This document shows, piece after piece, positions 34,243-44,858 of a stretch of DNA of 64,000 nt; the stretch's first letter is position 1; each line of letters starts with the position of its first letter. The position numbers and the translations under genes are program-made. The notes under the pieces were generated by a model. The model was not told the DNA's origin. It saw only the letters and a program-made list of their open reading frames with translations, and did no database searches. The DNA is from Costus lasius. Taxonomy: Eukaryota > Streptophyta > Magnoliopsida > Zingiberales > Costaceae. The DNA is taken from positions 79,283,461-79,347,460 of the forward strand of contig CM050447.1 in the NCBI GenBank assembly GCA_027563935.2, in the 5' to 3' direction.

Positions 34243-34359
34243 CACTATGTAAAATTGATAGTGGTACCTAAGACATGAGTTGAAGTTTATGCATAAAAAA
34301 ATAATGAGTGTGAAAAATAATAAGACTTCTCTACTTGGCACTGTGTAAAATTGACAGTG
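34243..34359 (+). promoter_or_regulatory. Tandem hairpins near the 3' end of element 2
   Basis: Hairpin a is CACTAT/ATAGTG (34243-34248, 34258-34263). Hairpin b is CACTGT/ACAGTG (34339-34344, 34354-34359). Both have the loop GTAAAATTG and the flanks 'ctacttgg' and 'ggtacc'. The A-T pair in a is a G-C pair in b, so pairing is kept. Confidence 0.7.
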
Positions 34360-34727
34360 GTACCGAAGAAAGAGTTGAAGTCAAAATAAAAAGTGTGTAT
34401 CTATGTGGGTACATGCCATCTTTACAAAAACAAACAAAATACATAAAAGAAAATGTGTGGAAAAAGATCTTGGAAAACTAATTCCTATAAACGAAAGCAT
34501 GATAGATTTGAACTGAGAACTAGGTAAAATCATGAGATTGAAAATTCTATTTATTATACAAGTTGAAAAGTTTTATTTGATTGAGTTGTGGATCTAGAGG
34601 ATTGAATTCTTAGAATGATATGTTTATTTGAAGTTTTGTGAAACAATTGATGGAATTTTTCATTGATGGTTATATTTTAGAAATTTATTGAGCATGAAAA
34701 GGTTATTCTTTTAATCAAGTTTGGATT

Positions 34728-34747
34728 TTTGCTTGAGGACAAGCAAA
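34728..34747 (+). promoter_or_regulatory. 8-bp stem-loop beside the 3' LTR (element 2)
   Basis: TTTGCTTG (34728-34735), loop AGGA, CAAGCAAA (34740-34747). The 19 bases between it and the LTR (..GTTTGAGCATTATGTATT) are not a purine tract. Confidence 0.65.
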
Positions 34748-34766
34748 GTTTGAGCATTATGTATTT

Positions 34767-37700
34767 TGATGACACCAAAATATATAGTATATTTTGTATC
34801 ATTCTATGTGTCTTTTCATGCTAAATTGAGGATCTTTTTGCTTATTTTTATGCTGAATTCATCAAATATTGCAAAGTCTACGTCTATTTTGGTTTTTCAT
34901 GGTTTTCAGGTAAAAAGGCACTATTTCAAGGCATTTTCAAGCAAAATCTAACATATAAAAGAGTTACCATAATCAAGAGGTGGTCACCCAAGAAATTTCA
35001 CGCAAAATGGAGCAACTTAGCAAAATACGGCAGTGCTGTAATCCATTTTATGGTACCGTAATTTCAGACAGTACCGTAAAATCAGAACATTGCCGTAATT
35101 TGGAGTATTTTCCGAACAGAAAGTTTTTGTGATTTTACGGCACCGCCGTAAAGAATTACACTGCTGTATTTTTCAGCGCTTTCAGAACAGAAACCTTTGC
35201 TGATTTTACGGCACGATCGTAAACAATTCTACGGTATCGTATTTCCTAGGCGATCCAGACCAGAGAACTCGTCTGATTTTACAGCACCATCGAGAAATAT
35301 TTTACGGGCCGTAATTTTGACTTTCGGTGCACAGAATGAAAATACGGCAATACCGTAAAATATTACACGGCCGTAATTTCCAGTCAAAATCTCAAGTTTT
35401 CCGCGGCCGAATCTTGCGCGGACCATAACTTTTGATCTAGAGCTCCAAATTTAGATCCGAAAGTTGCTGCACACTTGTCTTTAAGAGGAGAAGACACATG
35501 CACTAAAAACGGGGAATTTTTACCCAGTATTGAGAGAGCAATCAAAAGAGAGGCGGCTAGAGTTTGGCCTCGCGCCGAGAGGTGTGGAGACTATCTCCGG
35601 TTGTGATTTTCATGCAGAAGCTTTGCTTGGAGGAGAGGAAGACACCATAGATGTTTCAGAGAGTTTGGAGTCCGATCGGAGGAGAAATCAACAAAACAGC
35701 AGTGACATCGCTGTTCATCGTAGCAAATTACGACTGTAAACTCTTTTACAGCAGTGGTGTAAAGTTGTTCCTTCTTTCTTTTCATTTTCTGATCACTCTG
35801 AGACTATGATTCATTGTATTTCTTCCTCCATGCAAGCTTAATACTATTTTTGGGACATGGGGTGTAATCCCCTTGATTTTTAATGATTAGATAATTTTTT
35901 CTTTCATCATGATAATTCTACTTTGATAATTTTACCTATGCGATTATTGTTCTAAGTTTCTCCTTAGTTTACTTTTTGTCATCATGAATAGAGTTCTTGC
36001 ATTAAGGACCGAAAGGTGATATGCTTGAGAACTGGAACCCTAAAATTGATTAATAGGAACTCACCGTAAGAAATTAGGTTAAGTTCTTATTTCTTTATTT
36101 TAGATGACTAATTGCCTTGATGATGATTATGAACCTAGGATTAAGTTAGTGTGTCAAACGTGGAGATCTTGCACTAAAGTGAGGATCAGAACGTTGAAGA
36201 ACCATTGGTAGAACTTGTGTTGAGTTGATGTGATCCGAAAGGACACACTTTTAAATACGAGCAGGTAGACTAATCTAAGGTGTCGCAGCCAAAACTTATT
36301 TGGTGAACAGGGAACTGTCAGCCCTTGATACGGCTCCAAAAACTTGTTGTCCCTAACTCGTAGTGTCTGCAAGTGCATAGATACTTGAAGTAATAAAATA
36401 AATATCGATCCCACAGAGAGACTAGTGCTGTCAAGTACTGAATAATTGATTTTCTTACTATCTAGGCAATCGAATAATAGCAAAGCAAGAATTGAAGACA
36501 CACGAAAAATCACTATCAGAGAGCAATAGGGACTAGGGTTTCATCCACTTTGATTTTCAAGACTAGATAAGAAATAAAGAATTCATCAATCAAATCCTAA
36601 AATGATATAGTCATAATTTACCTAAAAAGGGATTATCTCACTTTTGTGCAGAAAACCATGCAAGAATAAATCCTCGCTTTCGCGCAAGATTCATCCCAAG
36701 CTAAAGATAGGTAAACCATCAGACGAAGAACTCAAGGATCACTTTCGTGTATCCTAATTCTAGGCTGATTGCCTCGAATGGAATCTCAAGGATCACTTTC
36801 GTGCATCCGAGACTCAACACACGTTCTACCTATGGTTCTCCAATGTTCCGATCCTCACTTTCGTGCAAGATCTCCACGTTTGACACAATAATTCGATCCT
36901 AAGATCATTAATCATCATCAAGGCAATTACTCATCTAAAATAACAAAACAAAAACTTAACCTAATTTCTTATGGTGAGTTCCTATTAGTCAATTTTAGGG
37001 TTCCAATTCTCAAACATATCACCTTTCGGTCCTTAATGGAAGAATTCTATTCATGATGACAAGAAATAAACTAAGGAAAATCTTAGAGCAGTAATCTCAT
37101 AGGTAAAAGTATCAAAGTAGAACTATCATGATGAAATAAAAAGAGTTCTAGTCCTTAAGAAAATCAAAGGGGATTACTCCCTCATGTCCCAAAATAAGTT
37201 TAAGCTATCATGATGAAAAGATTACAAAATTTCATAATTTCAGAAAATCGAAAATCAATAAAAGAAGGAGTTTTTAGAAAATACACCACGGCTGTGAAGT
37301 ATTTCACAGCCGTAATTTGCAAGAGAAGTCATGAACAGTGTGGCGCGAGCTTCTTCCTCTGATTTCTCCTCGAATCGATCTCCTTTCGTTTTGAAACTTC
37401 AGGCACGTTGTCCCTTTCACCAGGCGAAGCTTCAGTATGAAAATCACGGCCGGAAGTGCTCTGGATTGATCGCAGCGGTGAAACCCTAGGCGGCGGCGTG
37501 TTCAATGATTTCTCCCTCGACAGTTAACGAAATTTGGGGCTTTTCGTGTCTTCACAATCCTCTCCTTCTAAGCTCTCTTTTCTCTTCTAACGTCATCCAA
37601 TTTAAAGCTCTGGATCGCCCACAATAATCTCCACAAAAATTGGGTGTTGAAATTGACCTGGGAGTCGCGTTCAAAAATTGAAATACGACAGTGTAATATC

Positions 37701-38829
37701 TTACGACACTGCCGTAAAATCCTTGGACTGCTCTGTTATGAAAGTGCTGGAAACTACGGCACCATAATATGGTTTACGGCCGTGCCATAAAATTGGATGA
37801 ACTCTCTAGTCGGATACGTCAGGAAAATACGGCCCGTGTAATTATTTACGGCAGTGCCGTAATTTCAGGGAAACTTTCTGTTATGAAGACGCTCCAAAAT
37901 ACAGCCCGTAAAATGGGTTATGGTAGTACCATAATTTCGGCAAAGGTTTCTGTTCCGAAAGTGCCCCAAAATATGGCCGTGGAAAACCTTACGGCAGTGT
38001 CATATTTTTTGCACAATCTTTTGTTTGGAAAATCACCAAAATACGGCCGTGGTCTCGATAATACGGTAGCCGCGAAAAATACGGTACCGTATTATAAATA
38101 CGGCACTATCGTATTTTGGTCTTCAGCCTCCATTTGCGTGAAATTTCTTGGATGACTTCTTCTTGATGATGAGAACTCTTCCATGTATTTTATTTTGCTT
38201 AAAAACACCTTAAATAGTGCCTTTTTGCCTGAAAAACATGAAAAACCAAAATAGAAGTAGACTTTGCAATATTTAATGGATTCAATCATAAAAACAAGGA
38301 AAAGATCCCCAATTTAGGATGAAAAGGTATCCAAAATGATGCAAAATATACTACATATTTTGGTGTCATCATGAGTCTCGGATGCACGAAAGTGATCCTT
38401 GAGATTCCGCTTGAGACAATCAACCTAGAATTCGGATGCACGAAAGTGATCTTGAGTTCTTTGATTGATGATTTACTTATCATCAGCTTGGGATAAATCT
38501 TGCGCGAAAGCGAGGATTTGTCTCTGCATGGTTGTCTGCACGAAAGTAAGATAATCCCCTTATGAAGTAAATTAAGTCTTTATCAAATTAGAATTTGATT
38601 GATGAACATCCTTATAAATCTAGTCATGAAAATCAAGGTGGATGAAACCCTAGTCCCAATTTATCTCTCTGATTATCTTTCGTGTTCTCTCTATATCGTT
38701 CACTTGCATCATATTCGGTTTACTTAGCTAGCGAGAATACAACTATTCGGTACTTAACAATAAGGTCTCTGTGGTTCAATATCTTTCTTTATTACTTCGA
38801 TAATTCCGTGCACTTGTAGAAACCTATCA
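34767..38829 (+). repeat. Element 2 3' LTR, split by a solo LTR
   Basis: The LTR runs 34767-36225 and resumes at 38377-38829 after the solo LTR and its target duplication. It starts TGATGACACC and ends ..AAACCTATCA. Joined length is about 1912 bp. By eye it differs from the 5' LTR by a few percent and one small indel in the palindrome array. Confidence 0.9.
36226..38371 (-). mobile_element. Solo gypsy LTR, reversed, with internalised PBS-like sequence
   Basis: The TSD TGAGT is at 36221-36225 and 38372-38376. The 2146-bp LTR starts TGATGACACC in the sense direction (38371) and ends ..GGATCACATCA (36226). It is a relative of the element 1/2 LTRs with its own palindrome array (about 37680-38120). 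Unlike them, about 105 bp lie beyond a 'TTTTTGGAGCCG' segment (36330-36341 on plus) that corresponds to the LTR/PBS junction of element 2, so the LTR boundary has moved outward in this subfamily. Confidence 0.85.
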
Positions 38830-39486
38830 CATATCATGACTATGAGATATGGCAGATGGATGTGAAGACAACATTTCTTAACGGGAAGCTAACTGAGGAT
38901 GTGTACATGACACAACCTGATGGCTTCATCCATACTGCAGATGCCAGCAAGGTCTGCAGGCTAAAGAAATCCATTTATGGATTAAAGCAAGCATCTCGAA
39001 GTTGGGATCTTCAGTTTGATGAAGCTGTGAGAGATTATGGCTTTATCAAAAGTGAAGATGACGCCTGTGTATACAGAAAATTCAGTGGGAGCTTGGTGAC
39101 TTTCTGGTCTTGTATGTCGATGACATACAACTCATCGGAAATGACATCCATAGTCTTCAGTTAGTGAAGACATGGTTAGAGAAGTGTTTCGAGATGAAGG
39201 ACTTAGGGGAGGCTGCCTATATCCTAGGCGTGAAAATCTACCAGGATAGATCCAAGAGGCTCCTGGCCCTTAGTCAGAATACTTACATTGATAAGGTCCT
39301 GGAGAGGTTCAACTTGGAGAAATCCAAGAAGGGATACCTTCTAGTGAGATATGGTCTTACTCTCTCAAAGAGATTGTGTCCCACCACACAGGCTGAGAGA
39401 GATGACATGAGTCAAGTGCCCTATGCTTCGGCAGTGGGATCGATCATATATGCAATGTTGTGTACTAGACCAGATGGGATCGGCAG
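38830..39486 (+). pseudogene. pol: Copia reverse transcriptase, C-terminal part
   Basis: The product resumes with YEIWQMDVKTTFLNG and LKKSIYGLKQASRSW. After a frameshift at about 39095-39110 it continues LYVDDIQLIGND, which includes the YVDD catalytic motif, then ..EMKDLGEAAYILGV.. and ..YASAVGSIIYAMLCTRPD. The gene stops abruptly at about 39486 where gypsy LTR sequence begins. RNase H is absent. Confidence 0.92.
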
Positions 39487-40855
39487 TGGATAATCCAGGC
39501 CTTTAAATTCAAAGCCGTGAGAAGAAGAAAAAGGGCCTCAGAGGAGGAGAACACGCCGAGGGCGAAAGCCCTAATTTTCATCCACCATACAGAGAGAAAT
39601 CGAGTTCCATGCCGCCGCTAAGGGTTTCACCGCCGTGAAGCACACAGTGCATCTCCAGCCGTGAAATTTGAGGGAAAGCTACGTCTGGAGGAGGAGAACA
39701 CTTGCCAAAAGTTTCAGAGCGAAAGGATATCAATCGGAGGAGAAATCAAAGAAAGAGGAGGTGCTAGCGCCCCCTTATGCAAATTACGGCTGTAATTTAT
39801 ATTGCAGCCGTGGTGTGTTTTCTTAAACTCTCTTTTCTCTTTGATTTTTGATCTTTTGAAACCATAGATTATTGTAACTCCTTCACTATGCTAGCTTAAA
39901 CTTTTATGGGACATGGGGGTGTAATCCCCTTGATTTTTAATGGCTAGATAATCTTTTATTTCGTTAGAATCATTTTGTTATGATAATTCTACTTCTGTGA
40001 TTACTTGTCTATAATTCTCCATAGTTTTCTTATTATCATGCATGATTTTAGAGTTTTCGCAATATGGACTGAAAAGTGATTTGCTTGAGAACTTGGAACC
40101 CTAAAATTGATAGTAGGAACTCACCGTAAGAAATTAGGTTAAGTTCTTATTTCTTGATTTTAGTAGAATAATCGCCATGTTAGGTAATTTGAATCTAGGA
40201 TTGAGTTATTGTTCAAACGTGGAGATCTTGCATGAAAGTGAGGATCGGAACGTTGGAGAACCTTAAGTAGAACCGCTGTTGAGACTCGGATGCACGAAAG
40301 TGATACTTGAGATTCCACTTAAGATGTTCAACTTAGAATTCGGATGCACGAAAGTGATCTTTGAGTTCTTTGATTGATGATTTACTTATCTTCAGCGTTG
40401 GGATAGATCTTGCGTGAAAGCTAGGATTGGTTCCTGCATGGTTGTCTGCATGAAAGTGAGACAATCCCTTTATGAAGTAAATTATATCTTTATCATGATA
40501 AAATTAAACTGATGACCTTTTATTCATATCTAGTCATTGAAATTAAGGTGGATGAAACCCAAGTCCCAGTTTATCTCTCTGATTCCGTGTTCTCTCTATT
40601 ATTTACTTGCATCATATTCGATTGCTTAGCTAGCAAGAATACAATTATTTGGTACTTGACAACATAGGTCTCTGTGGGTTCGATATCTTAATTATTACTT
40701 CGAGTATCCGTGCACTTGCGGACACAACAAGCTTGGTGACATAACAAGTTTTTGGAGCCGTGTCAAGGAGTGACAAGTCCCTGTGCGCCAAAGATCAGGT
40801 TTTGGCCGCGACACCAGAAATAAGTTTTTGCACACCTACTTGTTGGGATACAACA
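39487..40855 (+). mobile_element. Truncated gypsy LTR fragment replacing the end of copia pol
   Basis: 'ggataatccaggccttt' onward aligns with the solo LTR family of 36226-38371 read in the plus direction (shared 'aatttcgattt'-type leader, 'gcacgaaagtga' motifs, 'tttttggagccgtgtcaagg'). It ends at about 40854 in ..GGGATACAACA. The first ~700 bp of the LTR, including most of the palindrome array, are missing. No TSD is visible. Copia RNase H, the PPT and the start of the 3' LTR are gone at the same place, so deletion or recombination accompanied or followed the insertion. Confidence 0.75.
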
Positions 40856-42337
40856 TATGACCATACCCAGGTGAGAACCTGATTTAGTCATAGCCATGTG
40901 ATTGGGTGAAAACAAGTGGTGACACACTTGTCCAATCGGATATCAGTTCGGCAAAGAGACTATAGTGCATCTGTACCTAGTCGCGATGATGGGATGTTGA
41001 TATCGATATCCATTCCAATGACATGGGTAGCAGCGATGTACTGCTAGGTGCCACTCACTGCTTGTGGTGACCTTTGGTCAGCACTGCTAGCGTCAGAGGA
41101 ACCTACAGGGTCGTACACCTTGATACTCGAGTTCTCGTATTGATCGGGAAGCCTTATGATCGAGTTATTGGATAACTCGGATCTAATTGGGAGATTTCAT
41201 CAGCGCCAATGGGCCTGATGAGATGGAAGAGAGTTATTGGAACCAAACTTCATTTTTGGCAGGTTGACCCAAAATTGACCAACATTGGTCACATTTGGAT
41301 TAGGGTTGCAATGGATTGGATCAAATGGCTCAATCAACCTATGTAATAAATTTTGGGCTAGCTCATTACCCAATGAGGCCCAATAACAAGTTGTCATGAA
41401 AAGAGAAAAGGCCAAAAGTGTATAATGGGGACAAAACTTCTCCCCTGGGCGCATAAGGGCATAATGGGGAGAACTGGCACAATTTGCTTCATTAGGAAGC
41501 TTTTGGCGCCTTGCCCCTCTACCTTGGATGGTATGCTTGCCTCTAAGGCAAGTCTTGGGGCTGATATGGCTTGATGAACTTCTATGGAAGGTCATAGGCG
41601 CATATAGAAAATTAGGGAGAGGTTTATGGAAAAGTCTTGGAGACTTTCCTTACCTCAAACCCTAATTACTCCCTCCCCTTTACCCAAGCCGCCTCCTCCT
41701 TTGAGAATTGCGTCCACACCCTATTTTTGCTGCCCCCTCTTGCCTCTTTATATATACATGGGTATATGCAAGAGCAAAAGGGGATTTTGGCGTGAGCAAC
41801 AAGAAGGGGCGATTGCAATAAGGCATTGGCGCTTCTCTTCCTCAACTAGGCCGCAAGTCATCTTGTTCTTCATATCTTCTTGGCTAAAGAAGACTTGAAG
41901 TTGGTGGCTTCTTCTTTCTAGCCGCAACTCTTCTCCATCCCATCCTCTTGGTGCAAGAATTGGAGGAAGACTTGGCGGCACCATCTCCCTTTCTCTCCAC
42001 CTTGGCGCATCAACCTTGGAGGTGGCGCAAGGCTTGAAGAAAGTAAAGTGGAGGTCTCCCTAAGGCTTGGATCTTCTTCCCGAGGCTAGCACCGGGCGTG
42101 GAAGAAGAGAGCTCAAGGCATCCGTGTGTGAGAGACTGCAGAGGGCGAACACTTGGGCGCCTACCTCGACATCGATCCTCAAGCTTGCTAAAGGTACTTA
42201 CTATCTCATTGTGTCGACCCCGTCGCAAGAGATCTTCACTGGGTTTTTGGTACCAGCCTGTTTTGCGGATATTCGTCCGCTGCGCATGCATTGTATTCTC
42301 TGTGAAAATTGTAAAATATCCCTGGGGTTTCCCAACA
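40856..42337 (+). repeat. Outer copia 3' LTR, 5'-truncated
   Basis: This corresponds to positions 16104-17546 of the 5' LTR, with an extra ~40-bp segment near 41420-41465. It ends ..TTTCCCAACA and is followed by the TSD CAATG. Confidence 0.9.
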
Positions 42338-42342
42338 CAATG

Positions 42343-42576
42343 GTGTCCTAAGCTACTTAGGGGTAATTAACAATGAATCCTTGTGTTCATTGGAAGTTAA
42401 AACCTACTAAAACAAAAAAGCTCTATATTTTGTAAGGTGAATTTGAAATGGTCGCACTACATTTTAATTGAAATTGTAATTTAACTAATTTTGACTCCAC
42501 AAATTTTAGCAAGCCCAGTAGGACAAGCTTCTCCTTTTATCTTTAAGATCTATACTTTTTGCGCCTTTATTTTGTA
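42343..42576. other. Short host segment between two copia elements
   Basis: 234 bases of AT-rich DNA without an ORF. It is contiguous in the ancestral locus with 15240-15529 on the left and 51859-51920 on the right. Confidence 0.6.
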
Positions 42577-42581
42577 CTTGT

Positions 42582-44845
42582 TGTTGGTGTATATGCCCTA
42601 AAGACCAATGTATGGACATGGTCAGGCATTGTTTGAATGTACTTTGATAGAACTATTACTCTTTATATAGGCATGGTTGTTATTATGCAGACTTCTCTAC
42701 CTGCGTTGATGTATTGAGTTGCATAAATAATGTCCCAGGAGTTTGGATTAGATCCGTTCTCATAAGCTATCCCCAGACAAGATACCTTAGCGGATATGGG
42801 ACAGCTTTGGTATATGTGAGACTGGTGTATGGGCTGGTTATGTGCGGGGCACAGTAACGCAGACATACAGGTGCATTGGATGCACTAGAGTGATCCACCG
42901 TGAGGATTAACTTGTATTGGATGCACTAGAGTGATCCACCGTGAGGATTAACTTGTCTAGTCAACAAGTCAATCTCACATGCAAGAGGTTTGCATTGATC
43001 CTTAGACTTGAGGTATTCATGTCTAGATTTGATGATGGGTATGCTTTAATACAGTCTTATGTCTCTCCATAATTGGGAGACCAAAACGACTGTCATTGGG
43101 CATGTCATAAGTCACGTAGAGACATGGATGACCAATAGTAGGATTTGCCCCTTCCTTCAGAGGAAGCATGATATCCACCTCGGGGCACCCCACCTTATTG
43201 GTGCATGACAGGAAAGTGTGGCCACACTTGTTGAGTCATGACCAATGCATTGGATAATAAACTTGAGACTAATCCAATGGCAGGATATCAGCTTAGGCAA
43301 AGGGATCTGTAATGCAATAGGAATCCTCGTTGCTTGTTAGGAGTTATTGCCATAATGACTTAAGTCCTATGACATGGGTAGTAGTGATGTGTTGCTAGAT
43401 ACCCCTCACTACTTATGATGTTTACATCATTGCCATCGTCATATGGATCCTACGTGATCACACGCAATAGACTCTTGACGTTGCTTGAATCAGAAGCCTT
43501 AGGATCAAGTTATTGGATAACTTGGATCCATTTGGAAGATTTCATCAGCGCCAATGGGCCTGATGAGTTGGAAGAAAGTTATTGGAGCCAAACTTCATTT
43601 TTGGCAGGTTGACCCAAAATTGACCTAGATTGGTCACATTTGGATTAGGGTTGCATTGGATTAGATCCAATGGCTTAATCAACCCATGCCATGAAGTTTG
43701 GGCTAGCTCATTATCCAATGAGGCCCAATAATTAGTTGTCATGAATAGGAATTGGCTTAAGAGGGTATAATGGGGAGAAATCTCACCCCATTGGCGCCTA
43801 GGGGCATAATGGGGTGAGGGAGGCGCCTTTGCTTCATTATGGAAGTAAAGGGCGCCTAGCCCTTCTTCCTTGGATGGAATGCTTGCCTCTAAGGCAAGTC
43901 TTGGGGCTGATATGGCTTGAGAACTTTTATGGGAAGTTCCTAGGCGCATATGGACATAGGGAAGAGGTATATGGTAATGTCTTGGAGACTTACCTTACCT
44001 CAAACCCTAGTTTCTCCCAAAACACCACCCTAGCCGAATTCTTCATGCATGTTGCGCCTAGCCACTTAGCCTTTGATGGTAAGAATGCATTTGAGGCATG
44101 TCTTGGGCTGATATAGTGCTTGGAATTTTATGGATAGGTTGTATAAGGTTTATGGTAAAGTCTTGGAGACTTTCCTTACTTCAAGACACCTCATTCTAGC
44201 CTTACACTTGGCATGATCCTAGCCCTTGCTCAAACCGCCTCTAGTCCTATCTATAGGACCCATTGTCGCCCTCTCTAGTTGATGAACACTTGGAGACGTG
44301 AACACATATAGAGGGGCGAAAGCAAGGGCAAAGGGCGATAACATCAAAGTGGTGCAACCCTTCTTCCTACAAGTGACCGCAAGTCTTCTTCTTCCTCTCT
44401 TCTTGGCGTGATTTGAAGAAGGACTTGGTGGCACAATTTCCCCTAATCTTCCTCAAGGCTGAAACTCATCTTCTCCCTCTTCTCTTGGAGTGAAGAGGAT
44501 AAGGAGTTGGCGGCATCTTCCTTGCACTTGGCGCATGAACCTTGGAGGTGGCGCAAGAGGAGTGAAGGAACTATAAGGCTTGATTCTCTTCCTGAGGCTA
44601 GCACCAAGCGTGGAAGGGAGCAACGATCAAGGAGTCGACGTGTGGATGCTTGTAGAGGGCGAACACTTGGGCGCCTTCAACATGGCTTCGACATCTAGAC
44701 AAGCAAAAGAGGTACATCTCTAACACATCCTTGTGTCTTCTTTCTCGCATGGATCCTTGGGACCGGAATATGTTTCGGGTGTAATGCTTCTTCCGCTGCG
44801 TCCTAGGACTGCAAAATTTTAAATTACACCCGGCATTCCCTAACA
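42582..44845 (+). repeat. Copia 2 5' LTR, with 41-bp tandem duplication
   Basis: This LTR is 2264 bp, TGTTGGTGTATATGCCCTAA to ..GGCATTCCCTAACA. The unit 42875-42915 is repeated at 42916-42956; the 3' LTR has one copy, which accounts for the whole length difference. Confidence 0.92.
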
Positions 44846-44846
44846 G

Positions 44847-44858
44847 TGGTATCAGAGC
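44847..44858 (+). other. Copia 2 PBS, initiator tRNA-Met
   Basis: TGGTATCAGAGC, one base after the LTR, identical to the outer copia site. Confidence 0.92.

Larger units (their letters stand above)
28616..38829 (+). mobile_element. Non-autonomous gypsy-like LTR retrotransposon, element 2 (complete, itself interrupted)
   Basis: The TSD CATAT (28611-28615 and 38830-38834) splits the copia RT codons and removing the element restores contiguous RT coding sequence. 5' LTR 28616-30486, perfect tRNA-Asp PBS, one gag-like ORF with two stops, non-coding interior, then a 3' LTR (34767-38829) that contains a solo LTR at 36226-38371. As in element 1 no pol motif is found between 32165 and 34766. The first dinucleotide of the 5' LTR is TC instead of TG. 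The family carries the same ordered set of stem-loops and palindrome arrays as element 1. Confidence 0.9.
15530..42337 (+). mobile_element. Outer Ty1/copia element, shredded by nested insertions
   Basis: One copia element spans 26.8 kb. The TSD CAATG is at 15525-15529 and 42338-42342. The 5' LTR (15530-17546) is complete. The 3' LTR survives as its right part, 40856-42337. In order inside lie: initiator tRNA-Met PBS, leader, [Del-like element 17781-22809], leader, [solo LTR 23134-25180], leader, gag/protease remnant, integrase, start of RT, [gypsy element 2, 28616-38829], rest of RT, [gypsy LTR fragment 39487-40855]. RNase H, the polypurine tract and the start of the 3' LTR are missing. Order of domains (gag-PR-IN-RT) is diagnostic of copia. 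The clade is probably Tork/Angela-like; I cannot verify this. Confidence 0.9.

Noticed and set aside
43814..44116. 100-residue ORF repeated exactly in frame at 50822-51124
   Set aside because: It is inside the copia 2 LTR pair; no domain, and the LTRs are nearly identical anyway.
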